From Mesoterricola sediminis (GTDB lineage: Bacteria > Acidobacteriota > Holophagae > Holophagales > Holophagaceae), in NCBI RefSeq assembly GCF_030295425.1, contig NZ_AP027081.1:124001-188000 (forward strand): a stretch of 64,000 nucleotides of DNA, written 5' to 3'. A model generated the notes under the pieces. That model saw only the letters and a list, made by a program, of their open reading frames with translations. It ran no database searches and was not told the origin of the DNA. Of this stretch, positions 8,625-17,796 are shown one piece after another. The translations under genes and the position numbers were made by a program. The first letter of the stretch is position 1; each line of letters opens with the position of its first letter.

Positions 8625-8996
8625 ATGGACACGAACTTTGAACGCAGAGCGCGCCTGCGCGTGGTCGCTGGTCCGGACGTTACCGTCCGGTTCAAGGCGG
8701 GAGACCTGGGCTTCGAGGAGGTGCGCATCACGAACCTCAGCGTGGGCGGCTGCTTTGCCACCCTGCCCCGCCCGGGCGCCATGGCCTTCCGCCAAGGCAC
8801 GCGCCTGGAGCAGTTCCGCTTCAACAACCCGGACCTCGAAGGCCTGCCCTTCGACGCCGAAGTGGCCTACGTGCTGGGGGGCGCAGCGGGCGGGCGCGGC
8901 GGCATGGCCCGGGTCGGCCTGGGCATCCACTTCCTGGCGATGGCCCCCTCCATGGCCGAGGCCCTGCGCGTCTACGTGGAGGCGCGGCTCGGCTGA
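8625..8996 (+). CDS. PilZ domain protein (putative c-di-GMP receptor)
   Basis: This 123-residue protein is essentially a single PilZ domain. The c-di-GMP-binding pattern is visible: an Arg-rich start (ERRARLRV, residues 6-13) and the ITNLSVGGCF segment near residue 38, matching the RxxxR and (D/N)xSxxG motifs. Such stand-alone PilZ proteins sense cyclic di-GMP and control motility, pili or polysaccharide export through partner proteins. ATG 8625 is the first start that includes the Arg motif. No diguanylate cyclase or pilus gene is nearby, so its target is unknown. Confidence 0.85.
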   Translation: MDTNFERRARLRVVAGPDVTVRFKAGDLGFEEVRITNLSVGGCFATLPRPGAMAFRQGTRLEQFRFNNPDLEGLPFDAEVAYVLGGAAGGRGGMARVGLGIHFLAMAPSMAEALRVYVEARLG

Positions 8997-9112
8997 AGGG
9001 GCGGAGGAACCTGGGGGCTCTATACGCCATTCATAGCGTGGCGGTTGCCGCCCCGGCCATGGCCGCGGGACGGGCAACCCGGCCCGAACCCCGCCTTCCC
9101 CCAGGAGAAGCC

Positions 9113-10363
9113 TTGCGCCCCATCCATGTCCTGCTGCCCCTTTGCCTCGGCCTCGCGGCCCCGGCCTGGGGCGATCCGCCCCCCACCACCCCCGGGATGG
9201 ACCTGACCTTCGACGACGACGACTGCGTGCTCCTGCCCGCCCCGGCCGGCCTGAAGCCGGCCCCCGGACGCTTCCAGCCCATGGTCCAGGAAGGGGAGAT
9301 CGGCCTGGTGCCCTCCCAGGACTTCCTGGACATGGCGGAGACGCTGGCGATCATGAACCAGCTCGCGTACGTGCGCGGCCAGAACTACCGCTTCGGCCAC
9401 GAACTGACCTACGCCCAGAGCCTCCGGGGCTGGGACCTGCAGAACCTCTCCGCCGTGCGCGGGGAGGTGGCCCGGGATCCCAACGCCGGCTTCGTGGCCT
9501 ACCACCGGGGCCGCAACACCCTCGCCGTCGTCATGCACGGCTCCATCAACCAGGCCGACTGGCTAACCAACTTCACCCCCGTGCCCGCGGACATCCGCGA
9601 GCACCGCACCCCCGAGGGGGACCTGCTGCCCCTCCCGGGCCGGGCCCACCTGGGCTTCCTCCGGAAGTTCCTGTCCTGCCGGGCCGGCATCCGCCAGGCC
9701 GTGGACCGGGTGCTGGCCACCCTGGATCCGGCCCAGCGCGACCAGCTCAAGATCTACGTGAGCGGGCACAGCCAGGGGGCCGCCCTGGCCCAGTTCATCA
9801 CCGTCGATCTGTGCCTGCGCCTCGAGGAGCTCCACGGTCCTGGCTGGTCCAACGCCCGGGAGAACCGCGTCGCCGGCTGGTTCCTGGCCTCGCCCGCGGC
9901 CCTGGACGCCGTCGCCGGCGCCGAGGCCGAAGCCCGGGTGGGCAAGGGCAACTGGGTGGTCCAGAACACCTGGCTGGACGTGGTGCCGAACGTCGGGCTG
10001 ACGCCCAACGGCTTCGAATACCGCAACGTGGGCATCCCCGTGATGCAGGGGAGCTCCGACGCGGCCCTGCGGGCCGCCCGCGCCCAGGCCCGGGCGGTGA
10101 CCACGTACCTGGCCAATGGCGACTGGACGGCCGGCCTTCTCGGCCTGGTGCCCGTCGCGAACCTGCCCGCGTGGCTGGGTTGCGCCAACCACATGGTGGC
10201 CAGCGACGCCAACTACCGGGGGGGCCTCGCCAGCGGCGGGTTCAATCCGGACATGGTGCTCACGACCCTGGCCGACCTCAACCAGGGCCTGCAGGCCGCC
10301 TACGACCACCAGCAGGAGAAGCTGCGCGCGCGCGGCTGGTGGAGCCGGCTCAGCCTCCGCTGA
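9113..10363 (+). CDS. Secreted lipase (class 3)-like alpha/beta hydrolase
   Basis: This 416-residue protein has a signal peptide (hydrophobic LLPLCLGLAAPAWG) and a class 3 lipase-type core. The nucleophile elbow is GHSQGAALA near residue 220, inside a strand-turn-helix (KIYVSGHSQG), and VVMHGSINQADWLTNF near 143 resembles the oxyanion-loop region of Lipase_3. The best start is TTG 9113, which has AGGAG upstream and places the signal peptide first; an in-frame ATG at 9038 would add 25 non-signal residues. Its 3' end overlaps the convergent ThiS-like gene by 14 bases. Substrate unknown: lipid or ester hydrolysis is the family expectation. Confidence 0.75.
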   Translation: MRPIHVLLPLCLGLAAPAWGDPPPTTPGMDLTFDDDDCVLLPAPAGLKPAPGRFQPMVQEGEIGLVPSQDFLDMAETLAIMNQLAYVRGQNYRFGHELTYAQSLRGWDLQNLSAVRGEVARDPNAGFVAYHRGRNTLAVVMHGSINQADWLTNFTPVPADIREHRTPEGDLLPLPGRAHLGFLRKFLSCRAGIRQAVDRVLATLDPAQRDQLKIYVSGHSQGAALAQFITVDLCLRLEELHGPGWSNARENRVAGWFLASPAALDAVAGAEAEARVGKGNWVVQNTWLDVVPNVGLTPNGFEYRNVGIPVMQGSSDAALRAARAQARAVTTYLANGDWTAGLLGLVPVANLPAWLGCANHMVASDANYRGGLASGGFNPDMVLTTLADLNQGLQAAYDHQQEKLRARGWWSRLSLR

Positions 10364-10547
10364 GCAGGTGCACGACGCTGACCACCGCCCCGTCCGGGAC
10401 GGTGGTCGTGTCGTACGCCCTGGGCTGGACGAGGGCGTCGTCCACCTTGATGACGAGCAGGGGGAACTTGTAGTTCCGGACCCGGAGCACGTCGCGGATG
10501 GTCATGCCTTCTGTCCAGTCCAGGCGGTCGCCGTTGACGGTGATCAT
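10350..10547 (-). CDS. ThiS/MoaD-like sulfur-carrier protein linked to the second AOR
   Basis: This 65-residue ubiquitin-fold protein opens MITVNGDRLDW and ends VVHLLSGG, the Gly-Gly tail that is thiocarboxylated in ThiS and MoaD. No thiamine gene is near. It follows the second AOR gene after a 2-base gap, so a role in tungstopterin supply for that enzyme is more likely than thiazole synthesis, though that is inference. Its 3' end overlaps the convergent lipase-like gene. The first AOR operon has its own, distinct, GG-tailed protein. Confidence 0.8.
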   Translation of the reverse strand: MITVNGDRLDWTEGMTIRDVLRVRNYKFPLLVIKVDDALVQPRAYDTTTVPDGAVVSVVHLLSGG

Positions 10548-10549
10548 GG

Positions 10550-12778
10550 TCAGCCGCCGTGGGCCTTGACGACCTCCACGACCTCGGGGAAGACGTCCAG
10601 CCCCAGCTCCTTCAGGCGGGCCTGGGTGGGCACCCCGTCGGGGGTCCAGCCCCGGCGCTGGTACACGCTGTCCATGAGCTTGAAGTAGCGGTTCATGCGG
10701 AATTCGCGGGTGATGGCCATCTTCTCCTCCAGGGACTTCCCTTCGGGATCGACGCCGATCTCCTCGCGCATCTGCTTGTCGTAGCGCTCGGCGCGGCTCT
10801 CGTACTCCTCCCGGCTGACGGGGCCGACGGAGCGGTAGGGGGGCACGTCGTGCTGGCGGAGGCCCTTGCCCATGCGGATGTTGAAGACCCGCTGGAAGTT
10901 GTAGACCTTGGCGGACTGGTGGATGAGCTCATCCTTGTCGATCTTCATGCCCGTGGTGGCGTTGAAGACGTCCACGTAGTTCTGCACGTGCTCGGGGACC
11001 TTGGCGGGCTCGCTCGTGGTCCCGTTGTCGCTGGGCACCACGTCGTTCCAGGGCAGCTTGCAGAAGCCGTTGAGGCCGAACCAGGTGCGGAACAGGGGGA
11101 AGTAGTACAGCGCCTCGGCCTTGTCCTCGAAGGTGGGGAGCTGCTTGTTCACCATGTCCATGAAGATCAGCCAGGCCTCGTCGTGCTGGGGGCCCTTGTT
11201 GGTCAGGGCGTACCCGCCCTGCTGGGCCAGGGACTCCTTGGACATGTACTGGCTGTACTCCAGGCCCTTCACCTCCATGCCGATGTCCTGCAGGAGGGCC
11301 GGATCGCCCCACCCGCGCTCGGCGAAGATCCGCTTCATGCCGTGCACGCCCTGGCCGGCGATGAGGCCGAAGCCCTCGCCGCGCGCCAGCTGGTGCATCA
11401 TCTCCAGGTCCGCCTCTGCGTTGCCCCAGGTCAGCTCGAGGCCGCCGGTGCGCTCCAGGTTCAGGATGCCGCGCTGGTAGCACTCCATGACGAAGGCGCA
11501 GAGGGTGCCCCAGGTGATGGTGCAGATGCCGTAGGTGTCGCAGTAGAAGTTGAGCTCGAGGAGGTAGTCCGGGTCGAAGACGCCGCAGTTGGAGCCCAGG
11601 CCGGCCGCGTTCTCGTACTCGGGGCCGTCCACCGTGACCATGTGCCCCTTGTAGGGGCCGGTCTTGAGGACGAGGCCGTCGGCGCCCTTGGCGCAGGCCA
11701 TGGAGCAGCCGTACCAGCACCCGTCGGAGGTGCGCTGGGTGCAGCGCTGCTGCCAGTAGGCCGAGTCGATGCGGTTCGTGTCGGGGTGGGAGCCGTACTG
11801 GAAGTTGTGCACCGGAAGGAGGTCGTAGGCGTCCATGATCTCCACGATGTGCGCGGTGCCGTTGCGCCGCATCATGCACTGGTGGGGGTCGTTGTTGCGG
11901 ATCTCCATGTGGTACTTGATGGCGGTCTGCGCGAGCACTTCCTTGTCGGCCACGTGGTTGAGGTCGGGCTTGATGCGGGGCCCGCGGCAGACCACCGCCA
12001 GGATCTTCTTGTCCCGGAAGACGGTGCCGATGCCGCCGCGGCCGGCCTGCTTGAGGCGGATGCAGCCCCGGCGCTGGTCGAACCAGGAGAAGTTGAGCAT
12101 GCCGATGAGGCTGTTCCGCGCGGCGGCGCCGCTGGAGACGACGGACACGTTCACCCGGTCCGCGTCGTCCTCGGCGTAGAGGGCCGTGAGGACCTCGGCC
12201 AGCACGTGGCTGTCCTCGGGGCAGCCCTCGATCCGCTCGAAGCGCATCACGCCCTTCTGCCCGTCGATGAAGAGGATCACTTCGTCCTCGGCCTTGCCCT
12301 GGAGCTCGAGGGCGTCGAAGCCGCTGAACTTGAGGAAAGGCCCGAAGTAGCCGCCGACGTTGCTGTCGATGGGGATGCCCGTCTGGGGGGAGAGGGAGAC
12401 GACGAGGGATTTGCCGGTGCCCGAGTACTGGGTGATGCCGGAGACGGGGCCGGGGCTGATGATGATCTCGTTCTCGGGGTCGTTCCACCGCGTGGTGGGC
12501 TTCACGGCGTTCCAGAGGTACCAGAGGCCGAAGCCGCGGCCGCCCACGAAGACGTCCTTCATCTGCGCGGTGACGGGCTTCTCGGCGACCGCGAGGGTGC
12601 CCACGTCCACATGGAGGGTGCGGCCGTTGTAGCCGCGCTCGGGGAGGCTGGGGGTGAAGGTCAGCTCCTTGAGCACCTTCCGGGAGGCCCTGACGCGCTC
12701 GAGCTCCGCGTGGTACTCCGTGCGGAGCGTGAAGTCGATGTCCATCACCTTGCTGGGATCGAAGACGAGTTGGCTCAT
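10550..12778 (-). CDS. Second AOR-family tungsten oxidoreductase, large variant
   Basis: This 742-residue protein is about 125 residues longer than the AOR encoded at 5069-6919. The AOR N-domain (YNGRTLHVDVGTL, then VGGRGFGLWYLW) begins only near residue 52, after a charged helical extension, and the C-terminal part is also longer. The cubane region reads GCWYGCSMACAKG, with C354, C358 and C362, a C-x3-C-x3-C spacing in place of the usual C-x2-C-x3-C. The final ligand is probably C573 in NGFCKLPW. ATG 12778 has GGAG upstream. It lies between a Fe-S protein and a ThiS-like protein. It may belong to an AOR subfamily such as the YdhV or BamB-related enzymes; its substrate is unknown. Confidence 0.85.
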   Translation of the reverse strand: MSQLVFDPSKVMDIDFTLRTEYHAELERVRASRKVLKELTFTPSLPERGYNGRTLHVDVGTLAVAEKPVTAQMKDVFVGGRGFGLWYLWNAVKPTTRWNDPENEIIISPGPVSGITQYSGTGKSLVVSLSPQTGIPIDSNVGGYFGPFLKFSGFDALELQGKAEDEVILFIDGQKGVMRFERIEGCPEDSHVLAEVLTALYAEDDADRVNVSVVSSGAAARNSLIGMLNFSWFDQRRGCIRLKQAGRGGIGTVFRDKKILAVVCRGPRIKPDLNHVADKEVLAQTAIKYHMEIRNNDPHQCMMRRNGTAHIVEIMDAYDLLPVHNFQYGSHPDTNRIDSAYWQQRCTQRTSDGCWYGCSMACAKGADGLVLKTGPYKGHMVTVDGPEYENAAGLGSNCGVFDPDYLLELNFYCDTYGICTITWGTLCAFVMECYQRGILNLERTGGLELTWGNAEADLEMMHQLARGEGFGLIAGQGVHGMKRIFAERGWGDPALLQDIGMEVKGLEYSQYMSKESLAQQGGYALTNKGPQHDEAWLIFMDMVNKQLPTFEDKAEALYYFPLFRTWFGLNGFCKLPWNDVVPSDNGTTSEPAKVPEHVQNYVDVFNATTGMKIDKDELIHQSAKVYNFQRVFNIRMGKGLRQHDVPPYRSVGPVSREEYESRAERYDKQMREEIGVDPEGKSLEEKMAITREFRMNRYFKLMDSVYQRRGWTPDGVPTQARLKELGLDVFPEVVEVVKAHGG

Positions 12779-12790
12779 GTCGGGCTCCAA

Positions 12791-13213
12791 TCAGATGATC
12801 CGGTAGGCCGGCTCGGGGACGTCCACGATCTCGAGGGCGGCGTGGGGGCAGGCCTTCACGCAGATCCCGCAGGACGTGCACTTGTAGGGTTCGGCCCAGT
12901 CCGGGTTCCGCTCGAAGGCCTCCTTCTCGCAGAAGCCGACGCACATGTAGCAGCCCACGCACAGGGACTTGTTGATCATCACGACGCCCAGCTTGTTGCG
13001 CTTGAGGGCTTCGGCGGGGCAGACGACGACGCAGTCGCCGCACTGGTCGCACAGGATGGTGGTCCCCGTGCCGTCCCCGTGGTCCCGGATGTGAAGGGCC
13101 GCCAGGGCGGGATCGTCGAGCTTGAAGACCCGGGTGGCGCACGCGGATTCGCACTCGTGGGCACAATCCTTGCCGTAGTTGCACTTGGTCAGGTCGATGC
13201 GCAGCTGTCTCAT
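12791..13213 (-). CDS. 4Fe-4S polyferredoxin partner of the second AOR
   Basis: This 140-residue protein has four Cys groups that fit Fe-S clusters: an N-terminal group (C11, C17, C21, C25, with irregular spacing), CDQCGDCVVVCP near 75, CVGCYMCVGFCE near 105, and CTSCGICVKACP near 120. It ends 12 bases before the start of the second AOR gene, so it is very likely that enzyme's electron-transfer subunit. It is shorter and clearly different from the Fe-S subunit of the first AOR operon. No FAD subunit accompanies it, so its electrons probably go to ferredoxin or another acceptor. Confidence 0.85.
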   Translation of the reverse strand: MRQLRIDLTKCNYGKDCAHECESACATRVFKLDDPALAALHIRDHGDGTGTTILCDQCGDCVVVCPAEALKRNKLGVVMINKSLCVGCYMCVGFCEKEAFERNPDWAEPYKCTSCGICVKACPHAALEIVDVPEPAYRII

Positions 13214-13396
13214 GCCTGGGCCACTCCCTGGGGCAAAGCGGAACGGGCGGCCTGATGCCGCCTTGCGCCCCGAGCCAAGCTTACCCGGGGTCAGAGGAGG
13301 GGCAAGAAAGCGGCCGGAATTGTGATCTTGTTCACCGTCAAAGACCTACAGCCACGGTCGACATTGCCGGTTGGACGGGCACATCCGGACGCGGCC

Positions 13397-14461
13397 CTAG
13401 GGGCGCAGGAGATGGACGGAGGTGGCCTTGAAGGCGGCCGTGACTTCGGTCCCCTCGGCCAGGGCCAGGTCATCGCGGGAGGCCGGGGTGACGTAGGCGG
13501 CCAGGGGGAAGCCGCAGTCCACCTCCACCCGGACGAAGGGGCCCATGGGGACCAGGGCGGCGACCCGGCCGGTGAAGGCGTTGCGGGCGCTGGTGGGGCC
13601 GGCGGGACCGCGGCCCAGGGTGACGTGCTCCGGCCGGATGCCCAGGCGGACCTCCTCGCCCACCCCCGCCCCGCCCAGGGCCACCACCTGGCAAGGGCCC
13701 ACGTCCACCCTGAATTCCCCGGCGTGGGCGGAGGCGACCCGGCCGGTGAGCACCGTCTCCATGCCCACGAAGCCGGCCACGAAGGCGTCCACCGGCGCAT
13801 GGAAGACCTCGGCGACGGGCCCCTCCTGGGCCACCCGCCCCTCCCGGAGGACGGCGATCCGGTCAGCCAGGCGAAGGGCCTCCGCCTGGTCGTGGGTGGC
13901 CATCAGGGCGGTGGTGCGCGTCTCCCGCAGCACCCGCGCCAGATCCGTCACCAGGCCCTCCCGGGTCGGCGGATCCAGGGCCGAGAAAGGCTCGTCCAGG
14001 ACCAGGAGCTCCGGCCGCAGGGCGAAGGCCCGGGCGAGGCTCGTGCGCTGGGCCTCCCCGCCGCTAAGGTGGCGGGCGGAACGGCCCAGGAGCTCGGTCA
14101 GGCCGAAGCGGGCGGCAGCCTCGGTCACCCGGACGTTCCTTTCTTCGGCCTGGAGCCCCCGGAGCCGGAGGCCGGATTCCAGGTTGCCCCGCACGGACAG
14201 GTCGAAGAGGAGGGGGGCCTGGAAGACCATGGTCACCCGCCGCCGGTAGTCCGGACCCAGGGGCGCGCCGTCGAAGGCGATCCGGCCCTCCCGGGCGGGC
14301 AGGAGGCCGGCGAGGGTCTTGAGGAGGGTGGTCTTGCCGGAGCCGTTGGGGCCGATGAGGGCCAGGACGGTGCCGGCCGCCACCTCCAGCCGGGGCACGT
14401 CCAGCACCTGGACTCCGCCCAGGTCCACCTTGAGCCCGGAGACCTCCAGGAGGGCGCTCAC
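13397..14461 (-). CDS. tupC: Tungstate/molybdate ABC transporter ATP-binding protein
   Basis: This 354-residue ATPase energises anion import. Walker A is GPNGSGKTT near residue 33, the ABC signature LSGGEAQRTSLARAF near 130, Walker B LLVLDEPF near 150, and the switch His THDQAEAL near 187. After residue 225 there is a C-terminal TOBE-like regulatory region, as in ModC/WtpC-type proteins. The GTG at 14461 overlaps the tupB stop (GTGA). Linkage to tupB and, across pruA, to tupA marks it as the tungstate importer. The downstream gene is the AOR-linked ferredoxin, about 180 bases away. Confidence 0.9.
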   Translation of the reverse strand: MSALLEVSGLKVDLGGVQVLDVPRLEVAAGTVLALIGPNGSGKTTLLKTLAGLLPAREGRIAFDGAPLGPDYRRRVTMVFQAPLLFDLSVRGNLESGLRLRGLQAEERNVRVTEAAARFGLTELLGRSARHLSGGEAQRTSLARAFALRPELLVLDEPFSALDPPTREGLVTDLARVLRETRTTALMATHDQAEALRLADRIAVLREGRVAQEGPVAEVFHAPVDAFVAGFVGMETVLTGRVASAHAGEFRVDVGPCQVVALGGAGVGEEVRLGIRPEHVTLGRGPAGPTSARNAFTGRVAALVPMGPFVRVEVDCGFPLAAYVTPASRDDLALAEGTEVTAAFKATSVHLLRP

Positions 14462-15156
14462 CGGGGGCGCTCCCGCTGCTGGAGGTGCGTGAGGGCGGCG
14501 TTGACCGCGAAGGTGAGGACCAGCAGGAGGAGGCTCAGGGCGATGGCCACGTCGAAGTTGCCCTTGCCGGTCTCCATGACCGTGGCCGTCGTCAGGACCC
14601 GGGTCTCGCCCTTGATGTTGCCGCCGACCATGAGGCTCGCCCCCACTTCGGAGATGACGCCCCCGAAGCCGGCCATGACGGCGGCCAGCAGGGGGAGCCG
14701 GGCCTCCCGGAGGAGCATGAAGACCATCTGGGTCCGCGTGGCGCCCAGGGCGAGGATCTGCAGGCGCAGGTCCTGCGGGAGCTGCTGGAGGGCGGCCACG
14801 CTGATGCCGGCGATGATGGGGGTGGCGATCACCGTCTGGGCGATGACGATGGCCGAGGGGGTGTAGAGGAGCTCCAGCCCCCCGAAGGGCCCGTTGCGCC
14901 ACAGGAGGATGGTGACGAAGAGGCCCACCACCACGGGCGGGAGGCCCATGCCGGTGTTGATGAGGCTGATGAGGAGGCGCTTGCCGGGGAACGTGTTGAG
15001 GGCGAGGGCCGTCCCGGCGCCGAGGCCGAGCACGAGGCTGACCAGCGTCGCCAGGACGGTGACCTTGAGGGTGAAGAAGGTGATGCCCAGCACCTCGGGA
15101 TCGAGGGACCAGAGCAGTTCAACGGCCTTCTTGATGCCCTCCCAGATCAGCTCCAA
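14458..15156 (-). CDS. tupB: Tungstate ABC transporter permease
   Basis: This 232-residue inner-membrane protein has about five to six hydrophobic segments and the coupling-loop motif of import permeases around EARLPLLAAVMAGFGGVISE (near residue 150-170). The sequence VGGNIKGETRVLTTA near 178 is characteristic of the TupB group. It pairs with tupC by a GTGA overlap. The start is a TTG at 15156, only 3 bases after the pruA stop, so the two genes appear translationally coupled. It supplies tungstate for the AOR enzymes in this region. Confidence 0.9.
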   Translation of the reverse strand: MELIWEGIKKAVELLWSLDPEVLGITFFTLKVTVLATLVSLVLGLGAGTALALNTFPGKRLLISLINTGMGLPPVVVGLFVTILLWRNGPFGGLELLYTPSAIVIAQTVIATPIIAGISVAALQQLPQDLRLQILALGATRTQMVFMLLREARLPLLAAVMAGFGGVISEVGASLMVGGNIKGETRVLTTATVMETGKGNFDVAIALSLLLLVLTFAVNAALTHLQQRERPR

Positions 15157-15159
15157 GCT

Positions 15160-16791
15160 TCATTCCTCTTCCATGAAAGGGTAGGCGAAGTCCCGGTGGG
15201 GGGCGAAGCATTCCTTGATGGTCCGGGGCGAGGTCCACCGGATGAGGTTGAGGAAGCTCCCGGCCTTGTCGTTGGTGCCGGAGGCGCGGGCGCCGCCGAA
15301 GGGCTGGTGGCCCACGACGGCGCCGGTGCACTTGTCGTTGATGTAGAAGTTGCCGGCGGTGTTGGCCAGGGCCGCCGTGAGGCGGTTCACCACGTAGCGG
15401 TTGCGGGCGAAGATGGCGCCGGTGAGGGCGTAGGGGCTCGTGCCGTCGAGGACGCGGATGGTCTCGTCCAGCTTCTCGTCCTCGTAGACGTAGACGCTGA
15501 GCACCGGCGCGAAGATCTCCTCCTCCATGGTGATGAACTTCGGGTTGGTGGTGACGATGATGGTGGGCTCGATGAACCAGCCCACCGACTTGTCCCCCTT
15601 GCCGCCCCAGATGATCTCCGCCTCGGGGCTCTCCTGGGCCAGGCCGATGTAGCGCATGGTGGCGTCATAGCTGGCCTCGTCGATGACGGCGCCCATGTAG
15701 TTCCGGAAGTCCCTGACGTCGCCGACCTTGATGCGGGCCATCATGCCCAGGATCAGCTCCCGGAGCTGGGGCCACTTGGAGGCGGGGGCGTAGACCCGGC
15801 TGCAGGCCGAGCACTTCTGGCCCTGGTACTCGAAGGAGGAGCGGACGATGGCCGTGGCCGCCTCCACCAGGTCCGCCGAGTGGTGGACCAGGATGTAGTC
15901 CTTGCCGCCGGTCTCGCCCACGAGGCGGGGGTAGATGCGGTACTTCTCGAGGTTGCCGCCGACGGTCTTCCACATGCTGTTGAAGACGCCGGTGGAGCCG
16001 GTGAAGTGGAGGCCGGCGAAGGACGGGTGGTCCAGCACGACCTTCCCGATGAGGGAGCCCCGGGAGGGCACGAAATTGATCACCCCGCGGGGGAGGCCCG
16101 CCTCCTTGTACAGCTCCATCAGGTAGTAGTTGGAGAGGATGGAGGTGCTGGCGGGCTTCCAGACCACCGTGTTGCCCATGATGGCCGGGGCGGTGGCCAG
16201 GTTGGCGCCGATGGCGGTGAAGTTGAAGGGCGACACCGCGAAGACGAAGCCCTCCAGGGCCCGGTAGTGGACCCGGTTCCAGGTGTGGTCCGTGGACAGG
16301 GGCTGCTGGCGGTAGATCTGCTCCATGAACTTGGCGTTGTAGCGGAAGAAGTCCGCCGTCTCGCAGGTGGAGTCGATCTCGGCCTGGTGGGCCGTCTTGG
16401 ACTGGCCCAGCATGGTCGCCGCGTTGAGGATGTAGCGGTACTTGGTGGAGATCAGGCTGGCCATGCGGTTGAAGATGGCCGCCCGCTCTTCCCAGGGGGT
16501 GTTCTCCCAGTCGGCCTTGGCGTCCAGGGCCGCCTGGATGGCGAGGTGGATCTCCGCTTCGCCGGCCTGGTGGACGTGGGCGAGCACATGGCCGTGCTCG
16601 TGGGGGCAGACCGCCGTCAGCAGGTTGCCGGTGCGGACCTCCTCCCCCCCGATGATGAGCGGGATGTCCAGGACCTGGTTGTACTGCCGGTCCAGTTCGG
16701 CCTTGAGGCGGGCCCGTTCCGGGCTGCCGGGCGCGTACGAGACGGCAGGCTCATTGTGGCTGTCGGGGAGATTGAACAGGGCGTTGGTCAT
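15160..16791 (-). CDS. pruA: L-glutamate gamma-semialdehyde (1-pyrroline-5-carboxylate) dehydrogenase
   Basis: This 543-residue aldehyde dehydrogenase oxidises glutamate semialdehyde, the open form of pyrroline-5-carboxylate, to glutamate in proline breakdown. The length and the start (LFNLPDSHNEPAVSYAPGSPER) are typical of the stand-alone P5CDH type. Catalytic features: FNFTAIGANLATAP near 195, the general-base Glu in GETGGKDYI near 287, and the nucleophile Cys in GQKCSACSR near 320. It sits between tupA and tupB, with a 3-base gap to tupB, inside what is otherwise a tungstate operon. No proline dehydrogenase gene is in the window. Confidence 0.94.
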   Translation of the reverse strand: MTNALFNLPDSHNEPAVSYAPGSPERARLKAELDRQYNQVLDIPLIIGGEEVRTGNLLTAVCPHEHGHVLAHVHQAGEAEIHLAIQAALDAKADWENTPWEERAAIFNRMASLISTKYRYILNAATMLGQSKTAHQAEIDSTCETADFFRYNAKFMEQIYRQQPLSTDHTWNRVHYRALEGFVFAVSPFNFTAIGANLATAPAIMGNTVVWKPASTSILSNYYLMELYKEAGLPRGVINFVPSRGSLIGKVVLDHPSFAGLHFTGSTGVFNSMWKTVGGNLEKYRIYPRLVGETGGKDYILVHHSADLVEAATAIVRSSFEYQGQKCSACSRVYAPASKWPQLRELILGMMARIKVGDVRDFRNYMGAVIDEASYDATMRYIGLAQESPEAEIIWGGKGDKSVGWFIEPTIIVTTNPKFITMEEEIFAPVLSVYVYEDEKLDETIRVLDGTSPYALTGAIFARNRYVVNRLTAALANTAGNFYINDKCTGAVVGHQPFGGARASGTNDKAGSFLNLIRWTSPRTIKECFAPHRDFAYPFMEEE

Positions 16792-16850
16792 GGGTCCTTT
16801 CAGGCATGCCTACGGCATCCATCCAGTCTAGGAAGGGCTGAATAACGTCC

Positions 16851-17672
16851 CTAGTTGTCCGCTTTTCCCGCGTCGGGGAAGAAGAGGGGGGAGCCGAACG
16901 TGTCGACGCCGAACGTCCGGATGATGGCCTGGGTCTTGGGGGAGACGAGGAACTCGGCGAAGGCCTTGGCGCCCGCCGCGTTCACCCGGGGGAAGCGACC
17001 GGGCTGAAGCTCGATCACGTGGTAGATGTTGGCGAGGGCGGTGTCCCCCTCCACCAGGATCGTCTGGCCGGGCATGCTCTTACGGACGGCCAGCCAAGTG
17101 CCCCGATCCGTGAGGGTGTTGGCCTTCTTCTCCGCCGCCACGTTGAGGGTGGCGCCCATGCCCTGGCCCGTCTCCAGGTACCAGGCCCGGCCCTTGGGCT
17201 CGAACCCGGCCGCCTTCCAGAGCTTCTTCTCCTGGGCGTGGGTGCCGGAATTGTCGGCGCGGCTCACGAAGGGCGCCTTGCCCTCGGCGAGCTTCCGGAA
17301 GGCTTCCAGGGCGGTGTGGGCGCCCCTGAGCCCCGAGGGGTCGGCCGCGGGGCCGACCACCACGAAATCGTTGTGCATGACGAGGAGGCGCCGGAGGCCG
17401 ACCCCCTCCTTCATGAATTCCTTCTCGGCGTCCGGGCTGTGGACGAGGAGCACGTCCGCCTCGCCCTTGCGGCCCATGGCCATGGCCTGGCCGGAGCCGA
17501 CGGCGATGGTCTTGACCTTGATGCCCGTCTGCCGCTCGAAGGTCGGGACCAGCACATCCAGCAGCCCCGAATCCTGGGTGCTGGTGGTTGTCGCCAGGAT
17601 GATCGTTCCCTGGGCATGGGCCGCCAGGCCCATCAGGAGGCCCGCGGCGAGGGCAAGGAATCTGTTTTTCAT
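16851..17672 (-). CDS. tupA: Tungstate-binding periplasmic protein
   Basis: This 273-residue protein has a clear signal peptide (MKNRFLALAAGLLMGLAAHAQG) and then IILATTTSTQDSGLLDVLVP. TTTSTQDSG is the oxyanion-binding hallmark of TupA, which captures tungstate with high affinity. Further family features are VLLVHSPDAEKEFMKEG and SRADNSGTHAQEK. ATG 17672 has GGGAGG upstream. It heads the tupA-pruA-tupB-tupC gene string and lies downstream of the ModE-like regulator on the same strand. Tungstate specificity is inferred from the TupA motif and the AOR genes nearby. Confidence 0.93.
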   Translation of the reverse strand: MKNRFLALAAGLLMGLAAHAQGTIILATTTSTQDSGLLDVLVPTFERQTGIKVKTIAVGSGQAMAMGRKGEADVLLVHSPDAEKEFMKEGVGLRRLLVMHNDFVVVGPAADPSGLRGAHTALEAFRKLAEGKAPFVSRADNSGTHAQEKKLWKAAGFEPKGRAWYLETGQGMGATLNVAAEKKANTLTDRGTWLAVRKSMPGQTILVEGDTALANIYHVIELQPGRFPRVNAAGAKAFAEFLVSPKTQAIIRTFGVDTFGSPLFFPDAGKADN

Positions 17673-17796
17673 GTCGGCCTCCCAACCCAAGGGGTTCGGG
17701 CGGGCATCCCCGCCCACGCCCCTCGTTTGGGGGCGCTAAGGCGCGGACGGGAAGGCCCCGGCCCGGACCGCACTGCGGGGTCGATGGTTACACGTG

